Below, piece by piece: positions 32,703 through 45,009 of a DNA stretch of 64,000 bases. Made by a program: the position numbers and the translations under genes. The DNA lies in assembly GCA_016800925.1 (NCBI GenBank), contig JABCPU010000310.1, forward strand, positions 16,523 to 80,522, read 5' to 3'. The stretch comes from Suillus spraguei. Lineage: Eukaryota; Basidiomycota; Agaricomycetes; Boletales; Suillaceae. Under the pieces are notes generated by a model, which saw only the letters and a program-made list of their open reading frames with translations, did not search any database and had not been told where the DNA came from. Numbering within the stretch: position 1 is the stretch's first letter; each line of letters starts with the position of its first letter.

Positions 32703-35700
32703 CTACACACCAATATGAATAAAAACCATCCTCTGCTCAAGTGGCACTTTCGTCTTCACGGAGCACGTAGCACGGTTGAGTGCCCAGGCCGCCTTCGTAC
32801 AGTCCATCATAGCACCATCTTTCAAATCCTTCACCATGTTCTCGTAGAAAGCTTTCACGACGTGATTCGCGACAGCGTCGTCGACCACCCACAGCGTGCC
32901 GATCACGCTCTTGAACCCCGAAAACTGGAGTCCAGCTGCGAGGTGGATGACTTCGTCGGGTGTCTTCTTATCGCCAACAGCAGTATGACATGCTGACAAG
33001 AATGCGAACTCGGCGTGAGGAATGTCTTTGTTCATGATGTCGAGCAGCGTGACAGGTTCATCTTTCATGGCGAAACGTGAATAGTAAGGCTGCTCGTGGT
33101 CCTGCTTCCCATGACAAGCGAGATGCACCCAGGTGTTGTGTTGCAAAGCGTCGAGTGCACCTGCTCGCGTGGCATTATCGCCAGAAAGAGTAGTGGGGTT
33201 GGCCGTCACGGGGACAATCTTGCGTACGAGCTCGAGCTCGCTGTCGATAGTCTTGAGCGCCTCGCCTTGTCCTGCACCCGGTTCACTTTGTCCAATTGCA
33301 GCAAAAGACGGAGTGGCACGAGTCTTCATCATCCGTCTAGATCTAATCAGAGCTGAAAGTGTCGGAGTATAAGAACAGATGTAGACGTCCTCCAGGCATA
33401 GTTCCGGTGTAACTCCGTCTGGTTTCATTCGGAAGGGATGAGCTGCGTGAAGAGGAATGGAAGTGAAGGTCGCAGTTGGACATAACCAGATTCGAGAACG
33501 GCACCCCACTCTGAGATCACGCTGGAGGACGATGACGATGGGTAGCATGATCTCGTCCCATACTGTCCGCAAGAGGCCTTGCAGTTCCTTCCTTGTCTCC
33601 TCTGGGGGCATGCAAGATGCATGTCGTATCTCCCTTGCGAAGTCCTTCTTAAGCACTTCCAGATGTGTGAGATTCATGCGCGGAGGCTAACGTGGCGTGG
33701 CTCGCCTGACGTGGGGACAATAATGGCGCTGCATGAATATAGACTCGCGACGAGGATGATGACTGGGCCATTGCGTGCTGCCGCTTGCAATTGTGAATAC
33801 GACGGCGGAAGCATGAACCGCGAGAAACCTTGAAGACTTCGGATTTCAGCTACCACGGCATCCCACTGCTCCTGAAGCCTCCTGTATTCTATCGCTGCTC
33901 GATCAGCAGCAGCTCGATTAGCGCTGCCGGCGGAACCCTGAGCATCAGACAAGCGTTGGCTGATCTCCGAGAGCTTGTGAGCTAGTTCTGGGCTTGCAAA
34001 CTTCAGATCTTCCAGCGGTGTCCTGAGTCGAGAGGCCAGCGACCATTGCTGGCCACGACCCTGCTCCAGGAGTTCAACTGCTTGTCGTAGATCATCATGA
34101 CGTATGGCACACGAGGCTGCATCTACTGTTAGTGATTGAGCGCTGCGGAAAGCGGTTGCAGCCTCCCGCCGTGAGATGACGGATGATCGCGTCATCACGT
34201 GGTTATCGAAGAGATCCAAGCACGTTTGGTATGCTTCAAGAGCAGAGTCGTGTCGATAGACTTCTGCTTGGCAAGCCCAGTCTATGGCCTCTTCGATGCG
34301 TCTCGGGAATCCTTGTGTGGGATGTCGTGATGCTAGTCTGAAGTTCTCTACAGCGAGCGACAAATCAGCAGACTTGCATTGCACCCTGTAACGAGACAAG
34401 TAGGCCTCCTGCAACCGCCTATAACTGAAATATCTATCTGGGTGCAGTGAAGGCAAAGCCTCCAACGACTCTCGGCAGAGTCTAATGGCCTCCTCAGCAT
34501 CTTCATTCTTCCGAGTTTGCGTGAAACGAGAACAGAGCGCTGAACTCAAATTGTGAAGACCTTTATAGCGAAACGGATGGCCATGCGGCCTTAACTGAAG
34601 TGAATCCCGGAGCAGGTCGATGGCTTCATCGAGATCCTCACTGGTATCCAATTTCTCATGTCTGGTTTTGAGCGTGACGGCAAGGTTGTTAAGTGTGGTA
34701 TCACGAGTTGGATTTCCAGGCGGGCACAATGTCAGTGCCTCGCGCCGGAGGCTGACGGATCTGATGATATCGTTAACATCACCGCGTTGCTTGAAACGGG
34801 TGTGGAGGGCGGCTCCTAGGTTGTTCAATGAGGAAGCAGAATATTTGTGCTTAACAGGCCACAGGCGCAGCGCTTCTTCATACAAAGAGATAGCCTCATT
34901 GAGGTCATCTGAGTCGCCTTGGTGATCGAAGCGGTATTTGAGTGACAAGGCCAAATTATTCAGAAAGGTGTCGCGTTCAGTATGTCCCTCAGGGTAGAGA
35001 GAAACGACTTCACGATGATGTTGTATGCTCTCTGTTACATCATCAATGGTACCGCGCTGGAGAAAGCGTGCTTGAACTGCCAGTGCAAGCATGCTGAGGG
35101 CTCTAGGACGATATTTGTTGCCCAGAGGACAGAGCTTGAGCACGACTCGTCGAAGGTGGATGCCTTCATCTGATGCGTCGATTGGGAGATTGTTGCATTC
35201 GCTGACCACATAATCAACACCATTTTCCCCCGCTGCGATGCTATGAAGGTAGGTGCCCTCTGGACAGAGAGCCAATAGCTTGCAGGATAGTTCCGCTGAT
35301 TCTTGGATATATATGGCAGTGTTCTCCTCGCTGTAGCGCCAAGTCAGCGCTTCAAAGAGGTGATAGATAGATGATGAATGATCAGGGTGGCCCTGCGGAC
35401 ATAATGAAAGGGCCTCGCGGAAGAGAGAGGTGATGGAGTTGATGTCTTGGAAATCATTTTGAATGTAACCTTTGAGGCGAGCCCACGCGAGGTTGGTGAG
35501 AGCCGCTGCCCGGTGAAGATGGCCGACCGGGCATTGGTCCAGGACCAACTCAAAATGCCGTATGGCATCATTGAGGTGAGAGACCCTCTCGCTTGCCACA
35601 TATTTGGCAAGACGGGCATGGCCCACATCCGTGTCTCGGGTAATCTGGCCTCCGACGATAGACTACAGCAGGTGTTCCGTCAATTAAACCCAATAGCACG

Positions 35701-36308
35701 GACACTTATGTCACTCACGTTAAGCAGTGCGCTGTTCTTGTTGTCATAGTCATGTAGAACAGTGGCCTTTAGCGTGAGGGAAGGCCGGACACTACGAACG
35801 CGTGGGAAGGAGAGAGCTGCAAGATGTTAGTAGATGTGCATGAATGGGAAGCAGGTTACTCACCGAAAGGCTCATTTCCATGATTGAGCAGCGCATTCCA
35901 TGATGTTTTAAGTTTTCCGATGACTTCTCCATTGCCCAGCATGCGACCGAGCTCGAAGGAAGCTCTGATCTCCACTGATAATGCAGGAGACGCATCTAAT
36001 GATCTACAAACAAAAGATTAGTCCTCGCGTTGTATCTAAAAATCTCAATGAACTTGTACAATGTTACGGTATCGGCCCACATTGTAGATTCGTCGGATAA
36101 TAAGATTCCAATGGCTGATTTCCAGCACCTGCTCGAGTCGTGACTGATGGATACGTAGATGCCTGCTGGAGTGCGCTCAGAAGGGACTGTGAGATTTTTC
36201 CCACTGACAACTGTAGATAGAACATGAAGATCACCAAACGAATGCGAATGCGATATGGATTGACTCACCTTCGAGTCTGATATATCGGCCTTCTAAGTTA
36301 CGGGGCAT
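32703..36308 (-). CDS. TPR-CHAT protease-like protein, one frameshift
   Basis: Exons 36308-36269, 36210-36060, 36003-35864, 35816-35719 and 35662 onwards join in phase. The N-terminus (MPRNLEGRYIRLE, GKNLTVPSERTPAGIYVSI) looks like a C2-like domain. Some ten TPR-like repeats follow (ALTNLAWARLKGY, FLNNLALSLKYRF, SLNNLGAALHTRF, TLNNLAVTLKTRH). The C-terminal CHAT domain has the caspase-like dyad: His in WVHLACHGKQDH and Cys in AFLSACHTAVGD. CHAT domains are clan CD peptidases linked to regulated proteolysis and cell death. At 33674-33677 the frame slips: TGA ends the TPR part (EPRHVSLRA) and an overlapping ATG opens the CHAT part (MNLTHLEVLKKDF). This is probably an indel or sequence error. 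The stop is at 32703. Confidence 0.88.
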
Positions 36309-36848
36309 GATAGAGCTATGAAGCAACACGATAAGTATCAAGGATGGGCTGGGCGGTGAGTTGAACGAGTAGCAGAAGAAGACGAGACTAAGGATATGGG
36401 ACTGCAAATGAAATTCAGGTTAGAGGGGTTCAGGTCATGTATTTCCACGTTGTGGGCTGTTCGGAACGATAAACGCTGGTATGATGGCATTAAGCGCTGA
36501 GGCTAAAAGATCACCAAGTAGCAAACCATATATTGCTGAAGTGGTCAATGTCAATGTCAGCCAGTCAACAAGAAAAGCAGCACGGTTGAAAGAGACACGC
36601 GAGTCTCAGAGCGTTCTGCGAACCTTGCTACTATAACTCTTATCGTGGGCTGAGTGACTCAGGTGTACTGATGGCAGCTCCTTGCGACCTTAACATGTCC
36701 CAGCGTCCCGCTCTCGCATTCGACCTGCCATTCAAACTTTTGTCTCTGACTCATCCCTTGTCAATCAGGCCTGTATGAAATGGATCATTTTCATTGGTTT
36801 GTATTGCTTGTACTATGAGATACACTGAATTCTCAGTCAGGCCAACAT

Positions 36849-36894
36849 GCTCATGAGGTTTTGAAGCGCTAGGAACACGAATATTTTGCTTATA
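36849..36894 (+). repeat. Dispersed 45-base repeat, copy 2
   Basis: Partner of 31920-31964, same orientation, upstream of the CHAT gene. Confidence 0.7.
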
Positions 36895-37514
36895 GTTACT
36901 TAGTACTTAGTTACTTAGAACTATAGTTGGGTATTCAAAGTAAAATTCTGAACCTTCTGAAACGGTTCTGAATCGCTCTGAAAGATGCTTTGAAACGTTC
37001 TGAAAATCCGCTTGAAAAGCCAAATTTAATGTCTTTTCTCCTTTCGTCCTAGAACTACTTTCATTGCTCATTCGAGCACATCCCATTGAGCCTAGAGCCT
37101 ACTTCGCACCATATTGCCGTGACTTGTATTTTCGGTCTCTCGGTTCGCAATAAAACTTGTTCGAGTCCCCCGAGCGTGAAGCTGGGGGACTCCGCTTGCC
37201 TAATCACTGAGGGACCTTGGCGTAAAATTGATTCAACTCCGTTCGAAATACTATGCGCTTCAGATGTGCTTCAATTTCTCAAAGTCCCAACGCTAGGGTT
37301 AGGGTTAGACACACATGCGCACAAAATAAAACACCAAGTTCATATATTTCGTAGCTAGCAAACAAAGAACTATTGTAATAAAATCTAGAATGGTAAAATG
37401 ATGTCGCCAAGCGATAAGATGTTTGTGGGACTTGGAAAACAGTGTTGTGTTGGAGAAAATAGTAGAGCGTCACCATTGCCATGGTGTACAAAGATGTGCT
37501 GGAGCCTGGCAGGC

Positions 37515-37543
37515 CATCAGTAAATTCACACATTGCTTAACTT
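37515..37543 (+). repeat. Solo MITE terminus fragment
   Basis: CATCAGTAAATTCACACATT followed by GCTTAACTT matches the MITE end with few changes. No opposite terminus was found nearby, so this is a remnant or a related element. Confidence 0.55.
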
Positions 37544-38219
37544 CCTTTTTTTTGACTTGCCGCCGGCAAATTTCCCAAAAAGGAGCGGATAAGTCCCTCG
37601 CAAGAATGGTGACACCCACTTGCTGTAAACTTGCCACAAGGCAATTTTAAGTCGAAAAAGCAGGTCCTTCCTCTTGACTGTGACTTTTTCCAGTCTTTTC
37701 TGGCTTTTTGGGCAATTATTTTTAACAGTAGCACTTATTTTTCCGTTGCGTAGCGCAAATTGGTGATTCTTATTTCACTTATTGTATGCTTATTTCACTT
37801 ATTTCACACTTTTAATATAAAAATAACCACAAAAACACTGGCATTTTGTAAATTAAGCGAGGGAAAGAGCATGCAAGTACTAGTAAGTAGCGAAATATAG
37901 ACGTCAAGCAGGAACAAGCACGAGAGATTCAATTTACTATGCGGCACCTCTACACCTGGGGGCGTTGGAGGAGATGCCATTGATGCTGGAGACGTCGATG
38001 TTGAATAACTTGGTGACGGCGTGTCTGGCGATGTGGGTGGTGTGATGTAGGAAGAATTGGGCGGAGGGAAAGCAGGCTTTGGTGGTGAAGGATAACGATG
38101 GCCATATGTGGGTGTAGTAGTAGTAGGCCACGGGATGCTGGGTACTATCGACAGAAAACGAGTGACTCTACAAAACACAAATTGTCAGTTGAATAATAGT
38201 AGTGAATAATAGAAAGGTA

Positions 38220-41047
38220 CTACCAGTCGTCGTCGACAATGATTGCGCGCTCATCGTCGGAATCCTCATCCAGAATGGTGGACGCACCACCGTGACGCCT
38301 CTTCACAGCGATTTCTTTTGTGCGCTCCCAGACGTCTTGGAGGACTGACTCTCGGAGCCGGTTGATGGATTTCATATAGCCTCTGGTCGCCTCGCCGTAG
38401 TTGGTGTCCGAAAACGCCTTGAGAGCGTTACTGGCCTTGCCCGTGACTTTGTTCAAGCTGTGGGGGACCTTGACGGCCTTCCCTTTACTGTTGAATTTCA
38501 GTTCACTGACGCGCGTGTCCCCACCGATAATATCGAGGGCGCGTTCCATCTGAAACACGAGAAATAAGTTAATTGTGGTTTGACGAGAGAGCAAATATAC
38601 ATGCCGCCGCAGTGGCAAGACTCAGAGCTCCCTTCGCGTATGAGGTCTTCCTGTGGCTGTCAATAGCGCCCAAAGTAGCGCACCTATGCTGTACCAGAAC
38701 CTGAACGAGGAGTTCAGACTGGAAGGGTTGTTTGTATTTGCCGTCCTCCGTGATGCTGCCGTACAAAAATCCTAGCTTGAGACGTAAGTTTTTCGCAAAA
38801 TCTTTGCGATCCTCATCACTCTCGATATCGTCCTGCGTCGACATGAAGTGCGTCAGTACTGTGATGGCAGTAGTGCCAACGCCGTTGCGCCACTCTGATA
38901 GCCGCTGGGTAGCCTATTTAAAACAAAACACAATCAGATACGAATTGCGTCAACAATCACTTACTAGAGCCATAACCGGCCCATCGGGTGTGACCGTGTG
39001 AGGTATATCACCGTAAACTGCATTCCAGGTGTCCTGGATGGTAGCGCAAAGCGTCGTCTCCGACTCGAGTCGGCCCCAAACTTCATCTTGGTCCCCAACA
39101 GCGGAAATGAGAGTTGGAATGAAGACTGCGCTCCACCTAGCGACTGCCCAAGGACCTCCAGGAAGGTTTTTGATCCTGTAAGCAGAACGAGGAAGGATCT
39201 CCACTTCTACAGGACCCAACGCGGCACCAGAACCAGCACTTGAGATGCTGGAAAGACTATGAGTATGCGCAATGGAAGACTTTGTCCGCTTGGTCACGGG
39301 AGCTTTGTGTTTGACACCAACATTAGTCTGCATTATGTGTAGTCAGTATAATTTAAATGTTAATCACGAAAGCATACTACCGTGGACGTGACCCGCAAAG
39401 ATACTGGTTTGGATTCGACCTTGACAACGGGCTTGATGTGACTAATGAACTCAACTTCGGACGAGAGCAAATCTTCCTCGATCATGGAGGCATGATCATC
39501 ACCGAAGTCATCACCGACCATGATGTCGTCCTCGAAGGGAGCATCTTCGAGTAGGGCATCCTTGATTGTGTCGTCCTCAATTGCATCGTCCTCGATTGCG
39601 TCATCGTCAGTCAGGTCGTCCTCTATGTCTGCAAGTTTGCGCTTGACACTCGTTGACGGAGTCGTAGGGTAGGATGCTGCTTTTCAATTGAGAGCCACAG
39701 CTCGGCGGATGTCGTCATCATAGTATCCTTTGGGCACCTGCGTAGAAGGAGGAGGTTCAAGATCAGATTCCATGTCAGTGTCGGATGCGTAGTTGACAAG
39801 CGACGCTACTGCTGGGCGAGCCACCTCAACATCCATATCACCATTATCGTCAGTGACAGTGTCAGGCTCAAGTGTGTTGAGCTGTTTGGGGGCCAGGTTG
39901 GTATTGCGACGGGCTGAGTTTGCTTGAATGGAAGTATCAGGGACCATAGAAGAAATCTTGACGCCCTGGTAACATAGTTAATGTTGACACGTCAAGAAAA
40001 GAATTAAATAAATGAACTCACCTGAGCGGCCCCCTTTGGTTTGGACATACGGGCCAGGGCCTGAGAGCGCTCGACTGATTCATCCAAATCATCGTCTGCA
40101 AACAGAGTCACAAAATGATCTGCCATGCTATCAGCCCCAGCACCGGTGATAGCATTGATGGGTGTGAGTGGGGCACCACCGCTACTAACAGTACTCCCCC
40201 TAGTGAGTTTAGAGGAGGGAACCATACTAGAGAAGTCAGAAGGCATCGTAGATGGTCGTCTGTGCTTTGAGGCAGCGGCGGCGGAGGTAAGCTCTTCAGG
40301 GATCTCCAACCTCCAATGTGAAATACGCCCAGCAGCAACACCGAATTTTGCAGGACCTGCTGTAGAGCTATCATCACCATGAAGCATTAAATTGAAAAAG
40401 AAAAGAGCCGTCTCGGTCAGATAGTGCATTATGGTTGAGAAGTAAGCTCCTTACACATCACCAGACTTCTTATCGTTGTCACGTGGCATTGTTGATTCCG
40501 AGTCATCAATAAGGCCAGCTGCTTCGATTGCGTCTCTCACTGGCGTCTTCACTGGTAATACCGTCCTCTTCCCCTTCTTTTTGCGTGCTCCAGGCACTTG
40601 CGCCTCCTGCTCCTCGTCCTCTGCATCACTCTCAGGATGTTCGACGTTAGCACCGGCTGCTGATTTATCTCTAGCCCTACCACCCTTGCCTTTAGCGCCA
40701 ATGGCCTGATCCTCGGCCATAGTCGAGTTAGAGGTCTCCATGGGTTTCACAACCTTTTTTACAGGGCGTGGGCGGGGACGAGTAGGCTTTGGTGCATCAG
40801 CACGTTTAGCAGCTTGGTCTGTCTGCATTTTTTTCTCAAATGCAGCAACGCGCTTATATCCTTCTTGTACAGCCATTTCACTTGCCTGCTTTTCCTCTTT
40901 TTCACGCTTGTTGTCAGCGAACTTTTGAGCTTTGGTACGTCTTTTGGTATAGCCTTCAGCCTCAGTGAGGATACGTCCTGGATGCTGAGTTGCATTTTTA
41001 GGACGAGTCATCATGCGTTTCGGAACTGCGCTAGCAGGCTCAGACAT
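38220..41047 (-). pseudogene. Lineage-specific multi-exon gene of unknown function
   Basis: Six exons read leftwards from MSEPASAVPKRMMTRPKNAT (41047; an ATG at 41122 is less likely). The first is charged and Lys/Arg-rich (KAQKFADNKREKEEKQ). Exons 2 and 3 are low in complexity and acidic, with a repeated EDDAIEDD-type motif (39560-39620). Exons 4-6 hold a folded-looking domain: PRSAYRIKNLPGGPWA, FAKNLRLKLGFLYGSI, SYAKGALSLATAAA and ALKAFSDTNYGEATRGY. Donors are at 40457 and 40021. A TGA at 39684-39686 interrupts exon 3. A proline-rich frame at 38178-37930 may be a seventh exon. Similar proteins are, from memory, abundant and multi-copy in Agaricomycetes, so it may belong to a mobile element. 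No function can be assigned. Confidence 0.6.
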
Positions 41048-41159
41048 GGTATCGATGGGGGGGTTCGGAAGGCTGAAGAAAGAGACGACAGTGGTAGTTG
41101 GCAACAAGGTGAGTTCCGTCACAATTTTTCAAAAATTGAAGCCTAGGCTGATTCTGACC

Positions 41160-41720
41160 AAATGACCTACTTGTGCCCTGACGTACCTACTAATATATTG
41201 GTGCGATCTGTTGCAGTTGCCATGGAACCTCAATTTTTTACTAATATTCTTTCCAGAATATTATCAATGCAACTCTTTGCCTCAGGCTGCAAGATATCAA
41301 CGTTTACCAAGACCTTTCCGGCAAGATAGTCTACTAACACTTCCCACACCGTCATCATGTTAGTTTTCATTTGTGGGTGCAAGGAGACCAAAACCTGTCT
41401 GGTGAGGAGATAGCTGACACTTCCCGCACCGTTAATATATTTATTTTGTTTACTAGTACAGGGAGACCAACGTTTACCAAAGCCTTTTCGGTACTGGGTG
41501 CAAGGAGACCGAGGTTACCACCAATTTTCCGTTGTGGCTTTAGCGTCGACGTTTACTAAAACCTGTCTGGTGAGGAGATAGCTGATCCTTCCCGCACCTC
41601 TAGTATATTAATTTTTGCTCGCAGGTGCAAGGAAACGGCAGTTAACCACCGTTTCCAGCTTCAACATCAACACTTACCAAAGCCTTTTCGGTACCGTTTG
41701 CTCGCATCCCACATCTAGCC
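41160..41720 (+). repeat. Degenerate tandem repeats of about 80 bases
   Basis: Words such as GGTGCAAGGAGACC, CGTTTACCAAAGCCTTTTCGG and CTGGTGAGGAGATAGCTGA recur four or five times in alternating order. They lie just upstream of the Plavaka transposase and may be its subterminal or promoter repeats. Confidence 0.6.
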
Positions 41721-41820
41721 TTCACTTTAGCATTAAAGTTTGCCTTGGCTGTGCTAATGTGGTGATTACAACCGCGCCCCAAACCTTGAGTGTTTTGGCC
41801 CTCAAAATACCGAGAGTCGA

Positions 41821-43768
41821 TTGTCAACAGCAACATCCCAGCATAGCACATATGCTCCCCGTCGTGTTCACCACCTGCATCAGCTTCCATGCCCTGTTCC
41901 AGGATGCTTGCGTTGGTTTCGAAGCCAGTCAGGTCTTACCCACCACAGGCGCTCGATTCACCCTACTTCAGGACCGTTACTTCAGGACCGTCCCTTCGGG
42001 ACATCCCATCACCACCCCAGTCACCACTTCCCCCGCCATCCCGGTCACCCTCTCTCCCTCGAGATTTCTCACTGCCCCCTCCAGATTTTTCACAACCACC
42101 CCAGCCGTCATCTCCCATACTCACTGGTCCAGTCCACGAGGATTTAAATAGCACTGATGCCGAATTCACTGATGCGAGCGAGCGTTACTTTCGTACGTAT
42201 CATTCAGTGTTAAACAGTACGTTTCCTTCAAGTTTCAGTACTCTGTTTTTGACTCGTATGTGTTTAGGACGACCATGCGCAGCTGATGGAACATTTCTGC
42301 CGCATGGCACTCCCCCAACTCCCGCACCATTGAAGGCTCCTGATGATTGGAGTCCCTATCGCAACAGAATAGAATTCGAGCTAGCAGAGTTCGCATTCAA
42401 AAAGTGTCACATGTCTGCAAGAAATTTGGATTTCTTGTGTGACTTAATGGCCGCAACTCTTGCGAGACACCATGACACCCCTCCATTCGTGGATCACAAA
42501 GATCTACACAACGTTATAGATGCGACACAACTCGGTGATGTCCTTGGCAGTGTTTCTCGGCCCAATACTCAGGAGAACGACCTGAGGTTGTCCCGCCATG
42601 GATGGATGATGAATTCGAGGTCTGGTACAGGGACCCCCGTGCGATGGCACACAACATACTCGCCAACCCTGATTACAAGGATGAGATCGACTACGTGCCA
42701 TTTCGTGAATACGACGCATCGGACTCCACACGCCGATGGAAGGATTTCATGTCCGGAGACTGGGCATGGCAACAGGCAGTACGTCTTTCATATCTTTATG
42801 GTATTGCTTTGGATATCGCTCATATTTCGTCAAGGACACCATATCGAAAGATCCAGAAACACATGGATCTTCCTTAGTCCCAATTATTCTCGGTAGTGAC
42901 AAGACCACTGTCTCTGTGGGCACCGGCAATAATGAATACTACCCCCTCTATGCCTCAATTGGTAACGTACGCAACAATGTACGGCGTGCACACCGTGATG
43001 CCCTCGTAATCATCGGTTTCCTCGCCATTCCTAAAAGTATGTATGTTCATATTTTAAATTTTATTATTCATCTGAGCTATGTTACAGCTGACAAGAAGCA
43101 TGCTAAAGACGACGTATTTCGTATCTTCCACCGCCAGCTATTTCACAGCTCTCTGTCTGCGATTCTCTCCAGCCTCAAACCTGTTATGACCACGTATGAG
43201 GTCGTGCGCTGTGGAGATGGCCATTTCCGGCGTGTTATATACAGTCTAGGACCCTACATAGCGGATTACGAGGAACAACTCGTGCTATCCTGTGTTGTCA
43301 AACATTGGTGCCCGAAGTGAGTATTGGAATTTGCAGTCAACATCCATTGGTACTGATACTTCATGCAGATGCATTGCAGTTCGCACGGACCTTGATAGTG
43401 GTGGTAGATACCGCTGTCACGAGCACACTGATTTCTTGATTGACGAACTACACGCGGATATATTGTGGGATGAATATGGTCTCATTGGCGATCTTGTCGT
43501 GAGTGGAATAGCCCGCTCTTCAATACCACACTGATTTGTTTTTTATAGCCATTCACTAACGACTTTCCCCGAGCTGACATCCACGAGTTGCTGTCATTTG
43601 ACCTTCTCCACCAGCTCATTAAAGGGGCTTTCAAAGACCATTCTTGTCGACTGGGTGGCGAAATACCTCAAGGCTGTGCATGGAACCAGACGGGCCGAGG
43701 AGATCATGAGCGACATAGATCACAGGTATATCGCCTCGCTTGTTTACTTAATGACATTCCACATATTA
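41821..43768 (+). pseudogene. Plavaka-type DDE transposase, 3' truncated
   Basis: The N-terminus carries a C2H2 zinc finger (CPVPGCLRWFRSQSGLTHH) and a proline-rich linker. After an intron (GTACGT at about 42219) come GRPCAADGTFLPHGTPP, DEFEVWYRDPRAMA, and a core that matches the Plavaka family as I know it: PIILGSDKTTVSVGTGNNEY, SIGNVRNNVRRAHRDAL, VVRCGDGHFRRVIYSLGPY, and TNDFPRADIHELLSFDLL. Introns at 42781, 43036, 43319 and 43497 fit. One base is inserted near 43642 (AFKDHS), and an earlier slip lies near 42545. The gene ends after SDIDHR at an intron, where the KDZ element begins at 43769; the rest of the catalytic region is missing. Such transposases cut and paste DNA in the nucleus. Confidence 0.85.
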
Positions 43769-43900
43769 CAGTGAACTATCTCCGTATTATACGAGTGAAC
43801 GGACGTGCATAATATCCCGTATGATACGGGCCAGCGGACCATGGGCCCATGGTAGAAATATCCTCGTTGATGACGGATGGGCCGGGAGGAATATTATTCC
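43769..43900 (+). repeat. KDZ left terminal inverted repeat
   Basis: About 130 bases matching the inverse of 61555-61686. It contains the hairpin CCCGTAT-G-ATACGGG (43816-43830) and a perfect palindrome CCATGGGCCCATGG (43839-43852). Confidence 0.85.
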
Positions 43901-44290
43901 CGATGACAGCGGGTGGGCCCATGCAAGGAATATGTAGAGTAGATGAGTGGGCCGATGTACATGAATATCCGGTAGACGGATGGGCCGAGGTAGTTGGATA
44001 TCATGTAGATGGGTGTATCAAGGTAGATGTGTATCAAATAGACAGGTATGTGAAGGGTACTTGTTATCACATACACGGGTGGGCCCAGACACATATTAAA
44101 TTAGACGGGTATTAGACGGGTGAGCCGAGAGTGTTATATAAATATTTATTAGACGGGTGGGCCGAGGGTGTTGTACAGTATATTATATTAGACGGGTGGG
44201 CCGAGGGTGGTATAAAATATAGACGGGTGGGCCCATGTGTATGATAATGGTAGACATGACGGACTGAGGGAGTTGCATATCATCTGAATC
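43900..44290 (+). repeat. Left subterminal array
   Basis: Roughly ten spaced copies of GACGGGTGGGCCGAG and variants, separated by AT-rich spacers. Such subterminal arrays often bind the transposase; binding here is inferred. Confidence 0.8.
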
Positions 44291-44316
44291 AGAGGAGGTA
44301 ATAAATCACAGTTACT

Positions 44317-44830
44317 GAGTTCCCGGAGCAGCAGGTGCTGTCTTGACATGGCCTTTTGTGATGCTTAGGTTGTCTTGTAGAATGTGGAAACTGGGGTGCG
44401 AGGCTTGTGTTGCCCTACAAGACACCCAGCTCCGACCCCCGAAAATCAAATGAAGCATACCAAGTTCCGAGTTCCGAGACCCGGGTCTCGACACATAATT
44501 CAGTCAATAAGAGACACCCAGTTCCGACCCCCGAAATTTGAGTGAAGCATACCAAGTTCCAGGAGCAGCAAGTGATGTCTTGAAATGGCCTTTATGGCGC
44601 TTAGGTTATCTTGTAGAATGTGGAAAGCGGGGTGCGAGGCTTGTGTTGCCCTACAAGACACCCAGTTCTGACCCCCGAAAATCAGATGAAGCATACCAAG
44701 TTCCGAGTTCCGAGACCCGGGTCTCGACACATAATTCAGTCAATACGAGACACCCAGTTCCGACCCCCGAAATTTGAGTGAAGCATACCAAGTTCCGGAG
44801 TTCCGAACCCGGGTCTGGACAAATGAATAT
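44317..44830 (+). repeat. Tandem repeat, period about 236 bases
   Basis: Two full units start at 44319 and 44556, and a third begins at 44792. Shared words include GGAGCAGCA, CTTGTAGAATGTGGAAA, CCTACAAGACACCCAG and GAGACCCGGGTCTCGACAC, itself palindromic. It lies just upstream of the TET/JBP gene. Confidence 0.8.
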
Positions 44831-45009
44831 CAGATATCCAGCACACTTCCAATCATCTGGTATTTCATTGAGCAATGGATGATAATACAGCTTTGAAAGC
44901 CAACATCATCCAAGGTTCCCTTATCTGATCCTCCTATCTCCACCCCCTTTAACACCAAAGTCTGGACATCCAGCATTCAGCGTCTGATTTCCCAATATCA
45001 ACTTGCAAC

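Larger units (their letters stand above)
36309..37803. other. Intergenic with repeat fragments
   Basis: Holds the second 45-base dispersed repeat, a stretch of diverged TTCTGAA-type words (36945-37015), a hairpin GAGTCCCCC/GGGGGACTC (about 37163-37193), a short telomere-like run TAGGGTTAGGGTTAG (37294-37308), and a fragment of the MITE terminus at 37515-37543. No gene recognised. Confidence 0.5.

Noticed and set aside
37155..37195. tRNA-like B box (TGTTCGAGTCC) followed by a hairpin
   Set aside because: No A box at the right distance and no cloverleaf can be drawn; could be a SINE remnant at most.
37294..37308. Telomere-like TAGGGTTAGGGTTAG
   Set aside because: Only about two and a half units, within ordinary sequence; too short to call an interstitial telomere.
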